A stretch of 64,000 bases of DNA from Georgenia yuyongxinii (GTDB lineage: Bacteria > Actinomycetota > Actinomycetes > Actinomycetales > Actinomycetaceae): contig NZ_CP040915.1 of assembly GCF_006352065.1 (NCBI RefSeq), positions 2,542,001-2,606,000 of the forward strand, written 5' to 3'. The position numbers were made by a program, and so were the translations under genes. Positions 15,985 to 24,461 of this stretch are shown here, one piece after another (within the stretch, counting starts at the first letter, position 1; each line of letters starts with the position of its first letter). The notes beneath the pieces are model-generated. The model saw only the letters and a list, made by a program, of their open reading frames with translations. It ran no database searches and was not told where the DNA came from.

Positions 15985-16778
15985 CCACCAACGCCACCGA
16001 CCGGCCCCGGACCTACCCCGTCGAGCACGCCGGCGCCGGCCGGGCCGAGGCCACGATCGTGCTGCTGCACGGCGGCAACGTGGCGAACTGGATGTGGGAC
16101 CCGCAGGTGAAGGGCCTGGCCGAGCACCACGTGCTCACCCCGCATCTGCCCGGCTTCGGCGCCCGCGCCGGCGAGCGGTGGACGTCCCTCGCGGCGACGG
16201 CGGACGATGTCGCCACCACGATCGCCGAACGCGCCATCGACGGCCGAGCCCACGTCGTCGGCCTCTCCCTCGGCGGTGTCGTGACGGCTCACCTGCTCGC
16301 CCGGCATCCCGAGGTGGTCGACTCGGCGATGATCACCGGCGTCCCGCTCACCGGCATCCACGGGGTGACCCGCTTCCTCAGCGAGCTCCAGCTAGGTCTG
16401 TGGGACAAGCGGTGGTTCTGGCAGCTTCAGTCCCGCGCCTTCGGCCTGCCGGCGGAGGACCGGGAGCTATTCGTCGAGCACGGCCTGAGCGTCACCAAGG
16501 ACAACGCGGTGCGCATGATGCGCGAGGTCTTCGCGGGCGGCGTGCCAGCCGGGCTGGCGGCCTACCAGGGCCGGCTGCTGGCCATCGCGGGCGAGAAGGA
16601 ATCGGCCTGGGTTCGCCGCTCCTTCCCCGAGCTGCGCCGTGCCGTCCCGCAGGCGGTGTGCCGGGTCGCGCCGGGCATGCACCACGCGTGGAGTATCGAG
16701 GCCGTCGAGCTGTTCAACGACGTCGTTCGCGCGTGGGTGCGCGGCGACGTGGACGGCCGCCTTCACCCCATCTCGTGA
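15981..16778 (+). CDS. Alpha/beta hydrolase
   Basis: A 265-residue alpha/beta hydrolase. LLHGGNVANWMWDPQ is the oxyanion-hole strand, GLSLGG holds the nucleophile serine, and the catalytic histidine is in GMHHAW near residue 240. It is translationally coupled to the PadR regulator by an ATGA overlap, so its level probably rises when PadR is released by an inducer. The natural ester, lactone or other substrate is unknown. The 3' end runs directly into a 56-bp palindrome. Confidence 0.87.
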   Translation: MTTNATDRPRTYPVEHAGAGRAEATIVLLHGGNVANWMWDPQVKGLAEHHVLTPHLPGFGARAGERWTSLAATADDVATTIAERAIDGRAHVVGLSLGGVVTAHLLARHPEVVDSAMITGVPLTGIHGVTRFLSELQLGLWDKRWFWQLQSRAFGLPAEDRELFVEHGLSVTKDNAVRMMREVFAGGVPAGLAAYQGRLLAIAGEKESAWVRRSFPELRRAVPQAVCRVAPGMHHAWSIEAVELFNDVVRAWVRGDVDGRLHPIS

Positions 16779-16832
16779 GATGTCATCTTCTCCGTGAGAT
16801 GTCATGACATCTCACGGAGAAGATGACATCTC
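16777..16832. repeat. 56-bp perfect palindrome made from the 19-bp repeat family
   Basis: The two 28-bp arms (16777-16804 and 16805-16832) match perfectly around GTCATGAC. Each arm contains the repeat core (GATGACATCTC and CACGGAGAAG). It begins at the hydrolase stop codon and ends 16 bp before the convergent DUF1918/DUF1876 gene. It could act as a bidirectional terminator, but its sequence is that of a dispersed repeat and the genome maintains it as an exact palindrome. Confidence 0.9.
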
Positions 16833-16848
16833 GCGCGCAACTTGTGGG

Positions 16849-17343
16849 TCACTCCGGGCGGATGTGGACGCCCGGCTCACCGGTGGCGCCCTCGACGTCG
16901 TGCCCGGCCATGGCCAGCATCTGGTCCGCCAGATGACGCAGCGCCCGCGCGACGGCGATCTCGTCACCGATCCGCCGCACGGTCGGGTCACCCTCGTGAC
17001 GCCGGCTGCCGCCGCTCGCGTTGAGACCGAAGATCGAGTCGGAGATGAGGGCGACCTTGGCGGTCGTCTCGTCACCGGACTCGAAGATGGACACCCGCAC
17101 CTGCCACTCGTGGATCGGCTCGGTCGTGGACCGCCCTGCGGCACCGCCGCCCGCCGCCGCGTCGGCCCCTCGCAGCTCGGCGTCCGGTCCGGGAAAGACG
17201 ATCCCCTCCCGCCCGTCGCTCCAGCGCACCTTGTAGGGCGGTGCGCCGTCCACGCCCTTCACCTCGAGAATCTCGCCGTCGCGGACCGCCTCCCCGACGC
17301 GCCCCGCCGCCAGGACGATGTGGTCTCCAAGATTCGCTCGCAT
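16849..17343 (-). CDS. DUF1918 plus DUF1876 (dsRBD-like) protein
   Basis: A 164-residue two-domain protein. The N-terminal DUF1918 (MRANLGDHIVLAAG, then DGEILEVKGVDGAPPYKVRW) is a small SH3-like barrel. The C-terminal DUF1876 (EWQVRVSIFESGDETTAKVAL, then GEPG-like end) resembles a double-stranded-RNA-binding fold. A Gly/Ala linker joins them. Such proteins are typical of actinobacteria and often belong to redox or dormancy stimulons; no biochemical role is established. It is convergent with the hydrolase. Confidence 0.85.
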   Translation of the reverse strand: MRANLGDHIVLAAGRVGEAVRDGEILEVKGVDGAPPYKVRWSDGREGIVFPGPDAELRGADAAAGGGAAGRSTTEPIHEWQVRVSIFESGDETTAKVALISDSIFGLNASGGSRRHEGDPTVRRIGDEIAVARALRHLADQMLAMAGHDVEGATGEPGVHIRPE

Positions 17344-17356
17344 GATCGCTCCCCGG

Positions 17357-17640
17357 TCACCGTGGTGCTTCTACTGTGACGCCGAACGGGGTCGAACGCT
17401 CGCGCAAGCCCGCGCATCGTCCGGCCGGCCTCACAAGCCATGGGAGCGCCACGACGTCAGCGCCGTCACGCGCGGCGCAGATGGCCGGCGCGTAGCCGGT
17501 ACCGGTCGCGACGTCGAGCACCCGGTGCCGGGTTGCACCCCCCGCGGCCGCGACCAGCGAACGGCCCAGGTTCGGGATGACCTCGCTGGCCACGGAGGCG
17601 TAGTCGCCGAGCGCCCACATGGCGGCGTGCTTGGCCTTCA
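17357..17640 (-). pseudogene. Truncated SAM-dependent methyltransferase
   Basis: The minus-strand frame reads AKHAAMWALGDYASVASEV and then HRVLDVATGTGYAPA, the N terminus and motif I of a UbiE-like class I methyltransferase. After GADVV the frame turns into unrelated sequence and stops, so most of the catalytic domain (roughly the last two thirds) is missing. No normal start is visible, and a short duplication (GGCCTTCAGC twice, about 17634-17655) lies at the 5' side. It is a decayed remnant. Confidence 0.75.
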
Positions 17641-17690
17641 GCGGCCTTCAGCGCCCGGGCGCCTCCACGCGGTTCCAGGATCGGCAACAA

Positions 17691-17722
17691 AGGTTGACGA
17701 TGTTACTTTGTCAACCTAGGCT
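17691..17722 (+). promoter_or_regulatory. Leaderless promoter with operator dyad for the HTH-Clp N operon
   Basis: A -35 TTGACG (17694-17699), an exact 17-bp spacer and a -10 TAGGCT (17717-17722) lie seven bases before the GTG start. The perfect inverted repeat AGGTTGAC-N11-GTCAACCT (17691-17698 and 17710-17717) covers the -35 and the spacer end. This is one of the cleanest promoters in the window. The dyad is the likely binding site of the HTH protein encoded directly downstream. Confidence 0.78.
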
Positions 17723-17729
17723 GACGACC

Positions 17730-17966
17730 GTGAGCAAGGAGAGCGACCTCGTCGCCGGTGGTACGAGCAACGACCCGGACGTGGGCCTACGCGCCGTTGC
17801 GGCGCTGCGCCGGCTGGTCGAACAGCTCGAGGACCTGCAGGTGCGCAACGCCCGGGAGCACGGCTGGTCCTGGGCGGAGATCGCCGCGGTCATCGGGGTC
17901 TCCAAGCAGGCGGTCCACAAGAAGCACGCCGGGCGGATCGTCCCCGGCACGAGCGGGAGGCAGTGA
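17730..17966 (+). CDS. Small helix-turn-helix protein linked to Clp N-domain gene
   Basis: A 78-residue protein. Residues 22-46 form a helix (LRAVAALRRLVEQLEDLQV) and residues 48-68 a clear HTH (GWSWAEIAAVIGVSKQAVHKK). The GTG at 17730 is seven bases after the -10, so the mRNA is leaderless. Its stop shares a base with the next ATG (TGATG), so it is coupled to the Clp N-domain protein. The small size and coupling suggest it acts together with its partner, most simply as an autorepressor at the dyad upstream. Confidence 0.8.
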   Translation: MSKESDLVAGGTSNDPDVGLRAVAALRRLVEQLEDLQVRNAREHGWSWAEIAAVIGVSKQAVHKKHAGRIVPGTSGRQ

Positions 17967-18523
17967 TGTTCGAGCGGTTCACCGACGAGGCGCGCACCGC
18001 CGTCGTGCAGGCCCAGGTGCAGGCCCGACGGCTGGGTCACGACCACATCGGCGGCGAGCACGTCCTCCTGGGCGTCCTCGCCGCGGACGACGGCGTCCCG
18101 GCCCGGGTGCTGCGGGACCTCGGCGTGGACCGGGCCGCCCTCGAGCACGAGCTGGCCGTCCTCGGGCACGCCGACGCGGACGCGCTCGCCAGTATCGGCA
18201 TCGACCTCGAGGCTGTCCGCCGCCAGGCGGAGTCCGCCTTCGGGCGCGGGGCGCTGGATCAGCCGCGGCACCGCCGTCGCGGGTTCCTGCGGCGCAAGTC
18301 GGGAGGTCACATTCCGTTCACCGCGAGCGCCCGCAAGGGGCTGGAGCAGTCCTTGCGGCAGGCGCTCGCGCTGGGGCACGGCTACATCGGTGCCGAGCAC
18401 CTCGTCCTCGGCCTCATCCCCGACGACAAGACCCCCACCGCCCGGACCCTGCGGCGGCTCGGCGTCACGCCGGCGGACCTGCGGGCCAGGCTTCGGGAGG
18501 AGCTCGGCCGGGCTGCCGGCTGA
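17966..18523 (+). CDS. Stand-alone double Clp N-domain protein (ClpC2-like)
   Basis: A 185-residue protein consisting only of a ClpA/ClpC N-terminal domain with its two pseudo-repeats: RLGHDHIGGEHVLLGVL at about 26-42 and LGHGYIGAEHLVLGLI at about 132-147. The ATPase modules and the ClpP-binding loop of true ClpC are absent. In established work short ClpC2 proteins of mycobacteria bind ClpC1-targeting toxins and shield the protease. A similar shield or adaptor role is an inference here. A GGGAGG ribosome site precedes the ATG. The C terminus ends in an Arg/Glu-rich helix. Confidence 0.85.
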   Translation: MFERFTDEARTAVVQAQVQARRLGHDHIGGEHVLLGVLAADDGVPARVLRDLGVDRAALEHELAVLGHADADALASIGIDLEAVRRQAESAFGRGALDQPRHRRRGFLRRKSGGHIPFTASARKGLEQSLRQALALGHGYIGAEHLVLGLIPDDKTPTARTLRRLGVTPADLRARLREELGRAAG

Positions 18524-18699
18524 GGTGCTCGGCGCGCCGCGGCCCGCGACGCAGGGCGTGCGCAGCGGCACGACGTGGGTTTGCGCAGCCGGCCCCGACG
18601 TGGCAGATGGCACAGCCAAAACCGGGCCATGGTCCCGGCTGCGGGCGCGGGAGGCGGGCCTACGGTGGGGCCGTCCCGACACCCAGGCCGAGGAGAGGC

Positions 18700-19575
18700 A
18701 TGTCCAACGTCCAGCCCCCCGAGATCGTCGACTCCATGGTCGCGATGGGCGCCAAGAAGGCCCATCTTGGTCGGGGGCAGCTGGTGCTGCGCGGCACCGT
18801 CGGCGGCATGTTCCTCGGTGTGGCCACCACGCTCGCGCTGACCGCGTCGGTGCAGACCGGTGTGCCGGTGGTCGGGGCGCTGCTCTTCCCGGTCGGGTTC
18901 GTCATCGTGCTGCTGCTCGGCTTCGAGATGGTCACCGGCTCCTTCGCCGTCGTGCCGCTCGCCGTCCTCGAGCGCCGCGCGACGGTTGTGGAGATGCTGC
19001 GCGCGTTCTGGTGGGTGATCGTCGGCCACCTGATCGGGGGCCTGCTCTACGGGGTACTGTTCGCCGCCGTCGCCACCCAGATGTGGACGACGCCGGAGGC
19101 CCCGGTGGCCCAGGCGCTGGTGGACCTCGCGGTGCACAAGACCCTCGACTACCGGGTGCTCGGCGGCGCCGGCATCGTGCTCGTCCTTGTCAAGGGCGTG
19201 CTGTGCAACTGGCTGGTCGGCACCGGTGTGGTGATGGGGCTGACCTCCACGTCCACCGGCGGCAAGATCGCCGCGATGTGGCTGCCGGTGATGACGTTCT
19301 TCGCGCTGGGTTTCGAGCACGGCGTGGTCAACCTCTTCGTGATTCCGGGTGCCATGCTGATCGGCGCCCCGATCGGCTTCGGCGACTGGTGGCTGTGGAA
19401 CCAGATCCCGGCCCTGGTAGGGAACTTCGTCGGGGCGTTGACCCTGGTCGCCATGGCGATGTGGGTGGCGCATCGGCCGAAGCCCGCACGCCCGAGCGGC
19501 ACGGGTTCCGCGCCGGGCTCGTCGGCGCGGGAGGAGTCGCCCGCGCCCGCGAGGGTCGGCGCCGGCGCCCGCTGA
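18700..19575 (+). CDS. Formate/nitrite transporter (FNT) family channel
   Basis: A 291-residue membrane protein with six helices, the FNT size. The signatures GVLCNWLVGTGVVM, FEHGVVNLFVIPG and FEMVTGSF are the conserved pore elements. FNT proteins form pentameric channels for formate, nitrite, acetate or hydrosulfide. The ATG at 18700 has an AGGAG site. The hydrophilic tail (about 260-291, Pro/Ala/Gly rich) is cytoplasmic. No formate or nitrite enzyme is next to it, so the substrate is open. Confidence 0.88.
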   Translation: MSNVQPPEIVDSMVAMGAKKAHLGRGQLVLRGTVGGMFLGVATTLALTASVQTGVPVVGALLFPVGFVIVLLLGFEMVTGSFAVVPLAVLERRATVVEMLRAFWWVIVGHLIGGLLYGVLFAAVATQMWTTPEAPVAQALVDLAVHKTLDYRVLGGAGIVLVLVKGVLCNWLVGTGVVMGLTSTSTGGKIAAMWLPVMTFFALGFEHGVVNLFVIPGAMLIGAPIGFGDWWLWNQIPALVGNFVGALTLVAMAMWVAHRPKPARPSGTGSAPGSSAREESPAPARVGAGAR

Positions 19576-19728
19576 CCTCTCGACCGCGATCGCGTCACAA
19601 ACTCCGCTTTCGCGCACAACATCGCAGGTGGCGCCTGCTCTGTCCCGGCGATTTGGGGGGACTTCGTGGCGCCATCCGGGTCGCCGCCTCCGCCGCGACC
19701 CGGCGCGGCGGTCGTGTTAGCCCGCCGG

Positions 19729-21237
19729 CTACCTTGGGGCGAGCCCGGGCACCGCGGTCCACCCGAACCCGCCGCCGCCAGCGGTCGAACTACCGGCCGG
19801 CCCCTCCGGCGCGCCACCGAGCAGCACCCGGGTCAGCGCCCCGCCGTCGGCCATCATCTCGGCCACGGAGCTGCGCAGGTCCTCGTCCCCCACGGTCCCG
19901 GCCTCCCCTCGCTCGACGGCGCGCAGCACGGCGCGGCGCACCAGCTCCTTGACGAACGAGGCGGTGGTGCCCGCCGCGGTCGCGGCGACCTCGTCCAAGA
20001 CCGCCGCCGAGAACGGCAGGTCCCCGGCGTACAGCGTCAGCAGGGCGCGCCGGGCCTCGGCGTCCGGCAGCGGGATCTCCACCGCGAGGTCCACCCGCCC
20101 CGGCCGCTGGGCGAGGGCCGGCTCGAGGATGTCGGCGCGGTTGGTGGTCAGGAGGAAGACGACGTCGGCGTCGGGAGCGAGCCCGTCGAGGGCGTCGAGC
20201 ACCTCGAAGAGCAGCGGGGATGAGGTGCGGTGGCTGCGCTCCTCAGCGACCAGGTCGCAGTCCTCGAGCACCACGATCGCCGGCTGGAGCGCCCGCGCCG
20301 CGTCCGCCGCCTGCGAGACCAGCTGCAGGGACATGCCGGAGAGCAGGATGACCGTCGCGTCCTGCGCCGCGCCCACGAGGTAACGCACGGTGTGCGTCTT
20401 GCCCGTGCCGGGCGGACCGTAGAGCAGCACCCCGCGCTTGAGGTGCTGACCGGCCGCCACGAGCGCGGCGCGGTGCCGCGCAATACCGAGCACGTGCCGC
20501 TCCACCCGCCCGAGCAAGCCGGCCGGGAGAACGACGTCCGCTGCACCGACGTCCGGACGCCGCACGAACGTCACACCACCCGTGCCGGGCTCGAACTGCG
20601 AGGCGGCGAACGTGACCACCTGTCCGCGCAGCACGCTGCGCGCGTTCATCGCCTCCCGGACCTCGGCGAGGACGGCGGCGGCGAGGCCGTCCGCCGGCGC
20701 GATCACCTCGAGCTGCGGCATCCCGCCGTAGTTCGGCTTGGCCGCACGCTGCAGCACCGCGACGGGTCGGCGGCCGTGCGTGCCGTCGTCGAACATGAAC
20801 AGGTGCAGCCCGAAGCTCACGCACGCCCGCTCGGCGTCGGGCCCCACTGGCACGGTGTGGTAGTCCACCGGGCCCACCGGGAACTGCCCGTAGTGCCCGG
20901 CCGACTGAAGGATCTCGGACAGGCCGGAGTGCCAGCGCTGGTCTCCCCCGCCGATCCCGATGAGCGTGCCACCGCCGTGGGCGGCGATGACGTGCTCCAG
21001 GGCGACGTCGGCGTCCGCGGCGCGGAATGGGCTGAGGATCTCGGTCAGGACCGGCAGGCTGCACGGGTCGACGCCCAGGTGCTCCTCGAGGACCGGCACG
21101 AGCGGCTCGCGGGTGCCGGCGCGGTATTCGTGGACGTGACTCGAGGCGAGCTCGGCGAGGCGGTTGAAGGCGGTGAGGAAGGCGCCGAGGTCGTCGTCGC
21201 CGGCGGCGCCGGCGGGTGGGGCGCTGGACCGGTTCAT
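19729..21237 (-). CDS. AAA family ATPase (CDC48/spastin-like core)
   Basis: A 502-residue protein. An unrecognised N-terminal domain of about 240 residues is followed by one AAA core: Walker A YGPPGTGKT, Walker B AIVVLEDCDLV, sensor 1 LLTTNR and the arginine-finger region QRPGRVD. The single ring domain with a substrate-like N domain suggests an unfoldase or remodelling ATPase. It is convergent with the FNT gene and divergent from the DMT transporter. The start at 21237 is chosen because the longer frame overlaps the divergent gene. Confidence 0.85.
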   Translation of the reverse strand: MNRSSAPPAGAAGDDDLGAFLTAFNRLAELASSHVHEYRAGTREPLVPVLEEHLGVDPCSLPVLTEILSPFRAADADVALEHVIAAHGGGTLIGIGGGDQRWHSGLSEILQSAGHYGQFPVGPVDYHTVPVGPDAERACVSFGLHLFMFDDGTHGRRPVAVLQRAAKPNYGGMPQLEVIAPADGLAAAVLAEVREAMNARSVLRGQVVTFAASQFEPGTGGVTFVRRPDVGAADVVLPAGLLGRVERHVLGIARHRAALVAAGQHLKRGVLLYGPPGTGKTHTVRYLVGAAQDATVILLSGMSLQLVSQAADAARALQPAIVVLEDCDLVAEERSHRTSSPLLFEVLDALDGLAPDADVVFLLTTNRADILEPALAQRPGRVDLAVEIPLPDAEARRALLTLYAGDLPFSAAVLDEVAATAAGTTASFVKELVRRAVLRAVERGEAGTVGDEDLRSSVAEMMADGGALTRVLLGGAPEGPAGSSTAGGGGFGWTAVPGLAPR

Positions 21238-21397
21238 GCCCGGATCGTCCCAGGCCGGCCCCGGAGACGCCAGCAATTTCAGCCGTCGTCGTCCGCCGCT
21301 CGTGGCGTGGGTTTGCGGGCGCCTTGCCCGGCACCGTTTGAACCGGCAAGGATGGCCGCCGGCAGGCGACGATCGTCGACGGCAGACAGGAGGCTCC

Positions 21398-22357
21398 ATG
21401 GCCCAGGGTGGCCCGCACACGGCGGCGAAGTTCGCCGCGGTGGCGCTGATGTGGGGATCAAGCTTCCTCTTCATCCGGGTCGCGGTCGAGGGCATCTCCC
21501 CCGCCCAGCTGGCCCTGGGGCGGCTGGTCGTCGGCGCCGCCGTGCTCACGACGATCATGCTCCTCACCGGGCGGCGCTGGCCGCGCGAGCGGCGCACGCT
21601 GGGCCACCTCACGGTCCTCGCCCTGGTGCTGTGCGTGGTGCCGTTCCTGCTCTTCGCGTGGGCGGGACAGCACATCCCGTCGGGGCTGTCGAGCATCTAC
21701 AACGCCACGACCCCTGTCATGACGCTCCTCATCTCGCTCGTCGCCCTGCCGCAGGAGCGGCTGACGGCGGTGCGCGCGGCCGCCCTCGCGCTGGCGGCGG
21801 CCGGCGTCGTCGTCATCGCCGCGCCGTGGACGCTGGTCACCGAGCCGGGCGGGGACCACTTCCTGCTCGGTCAGCTCGCGGCCCTCGGCGCCACCACGTG
21901 CTACGGCGCTGGCTACGTCTACATGCGCCGGTACCTGGCGGGCTCTGGCTACGACGCCGTGACGGTCTCGGCCACCCAGATCGGCATCGCCGCGCTGATC
22001 ATGGTCCTGCTCGCACCGTTCGTCGCGACCGACCCGGTTGCCCTGGACGGCGCCATCGTGGCCTCCGTCGTCGCGCTCGGCGCGCTGAGCACCGGCGTCG
22101 CCTACATCTGGAACTTCGACGTGGTGCGCGCCTGGGGCGCCACGCTCGCCTCCACCGTGACCTACCTGACGCCGGTGGTCGGGGTGGTGCTCGGCGTCGT
22201 CGTGCTGGGTGAGACCTTCACGCTCAACCAGCCGCTCGGGGCGCTGCTGGTGATCGTGGGGATTCTCGTGGGCCAGGGGCACCTGCGCCTGCCGCGAGAG
22301 CGGGCGCTCGAACCCGGCGTAGAGCGGCCTAGAGCGGCCCACGGAGAGGAGTCCTAG
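21398..22357 (+). CDS. EamA/DMT family transporter (RhaT-like)
   Basis: A 319-residue protein with ten predicted helices in two EamA repeats: ALMWGSSFLFIRVAVEGISP at the start and AYIWNFDVVRAWGATLAS in the second half. The CAGGAGG ribosome site and ATG at 21398 are clear. DMT proteins export amino acids, nucleosides or drugs. The polar C-terminal tail is Glu/Arg rich. It may be followed by the secreted protein gene, but the 93-bp gap gives no proof of an operon. Confidence 0.87.
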   Translation: MAQGGPHTAAKFAAVALMWGSSFLFIRVAVEGISPAQLALGRLVVGAAVLTTIMLLTGRRWPRERRTLGHLTVLALVLCVVPFLLFAWAGQHIPSGLSSIYNATTPVMTLLISLVALPQERLTAVRAAALALAAAGVVVIAAPWTLVTEPGGDHFLLGQLAALGATTCYGAGYVYMRRYLAGSGYDAVTVSATQIGIAALIMVLLAPFVATDPVALDGAIVASVVALGALSTGVAYIWNFDVVRAWGATLASTVTYLTPVVGVVLGVVVLGETFTLNQPLGALLVIVGILVGQGHLRLPRERALEPGVERPRAAHGEES

Positions 22358-22450
22358 AGCACCGTCTTGCAGGCTCTCGATCGAGGCACCGGAGCGACGG
22401 CGGAGAACCCACCCCGTCAGGCCGCCCGGCCCGACCGAGAGAAGGCCACG

Positions 22451-23029
22451 ATGAAACGCTCAGCCACGATGGCGGTGCTGGCCGCCGCCGGGATCCTGGT
22501 ATCGGTTACCGGCGCGCACGCCACCACCACGGACCTCGAGGGCACCGGCGAGACGACGATGCCCCAGGTCGAGACGGATACGCCGCGCACCTCCTGCGCC
22601 GCGCCCGACGCCGCAGCCGACGTCGCGCTCGCCCGGACCCTGGCACCTGCCGCGCACGGCGCCGCGGTCTTCGCCGCACTGCGCGGCGAGGACCTCTCCC
22701 GCGGCTGGGCCGCCGACGGTGCCCGGCTGGCGGCACGGGGCGCGGCCTATCAGGCGAGGTCCGCTCCTGTGGTGCGGGACGCCGCCGTGCCCACCGACCC
22801 GGTGGTGGACCTCGCCGCCTACGGGACTGCGGTGTTCACCGCGCTCGTGGAGCAGGGGGTCCCGCGGGGCTTCGCGGCGAGCGGCGCACGGTCCGCGGCG
22901 CAGGCGGCCGCGTACAACGCCTGGCGCGGCATCGAGACCGTGAGCTACGGGGTGACGGTGGCGCCGGCGACGTTGCGGCCCTTCGACGTACCGGAGGACA
23001 CCGACGAGGCGTGGTACTGCCTCCTCTGA
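22451..23029 (+). CDS. Secreted protein with an internal duplication, hypothetical
   Basis: A 192-residue protein with an N-terminal signal peptide (KRSATMAVLAAAGILVSVTG, cleavage near residue 24). Two similar segments follow, about 65-102 (HGAAVFAALRGEDLSRGWAA) and 120-157 (YGTAVFTALVEQGVPRGFAA), each ending in a GAR-x-AA-x-AAY motif. Only two cysteines, C49 and C190, lie near the two ends and could form one disulfide. I recognise no family. The repeat may be a small helical surface module. Confidence 0.7.
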   Translation: MKRSATMAVLAAAGILVSVTGAHATTTDLEGTGETTMPQVETDTPRTSCAAPDAAADVALARTLAPAAHGAAVFAALRGEDLSRGWAADGARLAARGAAYQARSAPVVRDAAVPTDPVVDLAAYGTAVFTALVEQGVPRGFAASGARSAAQAAAYNAWRGIETVSYGVTVAPATLRPFDVPEDTDEAWYCLL

Positions 23030-23093
23030 CCGGGGCACGGTCTGCCCGGCGCCGCTCCTTCCGCGGCGTCTCCGCGGTGCAACGCCGCGTCGG

Positions 23094-23483
23094 TCAGAAC
23101 GGCACCCCGCACCGCAGCACCACGTTGGCGTAGGGCGACGCCTCACCGGTCCGGACGAACAGCCGCGCCGTCCCTGAGAGGGCTTTGAGGTCCTCGTGAC
23201 GCACCCGGCGGGGGTCTCCGAAGTGCTCAGTGACCAGCCGCAGGGCGGCCGGGTTGGCCTCGCGAGTCTCGCTGGCCATGGTGGCCTGCTCCACGACGAG
23301 CTCGTCTGCGAGCAGATCCACGACCTGGGCAAACGTCGGCACGCCGAAGGTCACGGCGAGGTCCACGACCGGCACGCCCGGCGGGCGGGGCAGTCCGCAG
23401 TCCCCCACGACCACCAGGTCCGTGTGGCCGAGCCGGGCGATGGCCCCGGCCAGGGCGTCGTTGAGGATGCCGCGCCGCTTCAT
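23094..23483 (-). CDS. rbsD: D-ribose pyranase
   Basis: A 129-residue mutarotase that interconverts pyranose and furanose ribose, the last gene of the ribose operon. MKRRGILNDALAGAIARLGHTD is the diagnostic N terminus with the catalytic His, and VVVGDCGLPRP and the closing SPYANVVLRCGVPF complete the family. It overlaps rbsK by four bases (ATGA). The product feeds the ribokinase. Confidence 0.95.
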   Translation of the reverse strand: MKRRGILNDALAGAIARLGHTDLVVVGDCGLPRPPGVPVVDLAVTFGVPTFAQVVDLLADELVVEQATMASETREANPAALRLVTEHFGDPRRVRHEDLKALSGTARLFVRTGEASPYANVVLRCGVPF

Positions 23484-24388
23484 CGGGCCACCTCCGACCG
23501 GTCGGGGTAGGACGCCTGGGCGCCGCGGCGACCGACCGCGATTCCCGCGACGTCTGTGGCCAGCTCGACGGCGGAGCGCAGGTCGGCGCCGTCAGCGAGC
23601 TCGACGGCGAGCGCCCCGACGAACGCGTCGCCCGCCCCGGTGGTGTCTACCGCGGTGACCTCCCGGGCAGGCACGTGCCCGACGGACGCGTCCCGCTCGG
23701 CGTAGGCCGCGCCGTCGCCGCCGAGGGTGAGCACGACCGAGCGGGCCCCCAGGTCTAGCAGGGCGCGCGCCGTCGTCTCGGGTGCCGCCGTCGTCTCGGG
23801 AGCCTGGCCGAGGAGGAGGTCCGCCTCGGACTCGTTGACCACCAGCGGGTTCGCGACGGCGAGCACCTCGGGAGGCAGTGCGGCCGCGGGTGCGGCGTTG
23901 ACGATCACCCGGGCCCCGGCCGACGCCGCTTCGGTGGCCACGTGGGCGACGGTCTCCAGCGGGATCTCGAGCTGGAGCACCACCACCGCCGCTTCCTCCC
24001 AGGCCGGCCGGACCTTCTCGACCGCCTCGACGCTCACGTGCCGGTTGGCGGCCGGCGAGACGATGATCGAGTTCTCGCCGTCGGGCGTGATGAGGATGAT
24101 GGCGTTGCCGCTCGGTGCGTCCACCGCGCGAAGGTGGGTGACGTCGACGCCGGCGTCGGCGAGGGAGCGCCGCAGCATGTCACCGTAGGCGTCCTCGCCG
24201 ACGCAGCCGACGAAGGCGACGTCACCGCCGAGCCGGCCCGCCGCCACGGCCTGGTTCGCGCCCTTGCCGCCGGGGGTGACGACGAGGTCGGAACCGAGCA
24301 CGGTCTCCCCGGCTGTGGGCCGGTGGTCGATGTCGAGCACGAGGTCGGCGTTGGCCGAGCCCACGACCACGATCTTGCTGCCTGCCAC
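23480..24388 (-). CDS. rbsK: Ribokinase
   Basis: A 302-residue PfkB-family kinase. It starts IVVVGSANADLVLDIDHRP, then has GGKGANQAVAAGRLGG and the catalytic AVDTTGAGDAFVGAL. It phosphorylates ribose at O5 to feed the pentose-phosphate pathway. The GTG at 24388 matches the family start; the 27-codon upstream extension crosses a repeat array. It lies between rbsB and rbsD, coupled to rbsD by ATGA. The 164-bp gap before it holds the tandem repeats. Confidence 0.93.
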   Translation of the reverse strand: MAGSKIVVVGSANADLVLDIDHRPTAGETVLGSDLVVTPGGKGANQAVAAGRLGGDVAFVGCVGEDAYGDMLRRSLADAGVDVTHLRAVDAPSGNAIILITPDGENSIIVSPAANRHVSVEAVEKVRPAWEEAAVVVLQLEIPLETVAHVATEAASAGARVIVNAAPAAALPPEVLAVANPLVVNESEADLLLGQAPETTAAPETTARALLDLGARSVVLTLGGDGAAYAERDASVGHVPAREVTAVDTTGAGDAFVGALAVELADGADLRSAVELATDVAGIAVGRRGAQASYPDRSEVAR

Positions 24389-24461
24389 GGTGTTCTCTTC
24401 TCCTTGGTGTAACCCGGATGCGCGCCGAGACCTCGCCGCCCGCCAGATGCCGGCCGAGCCG

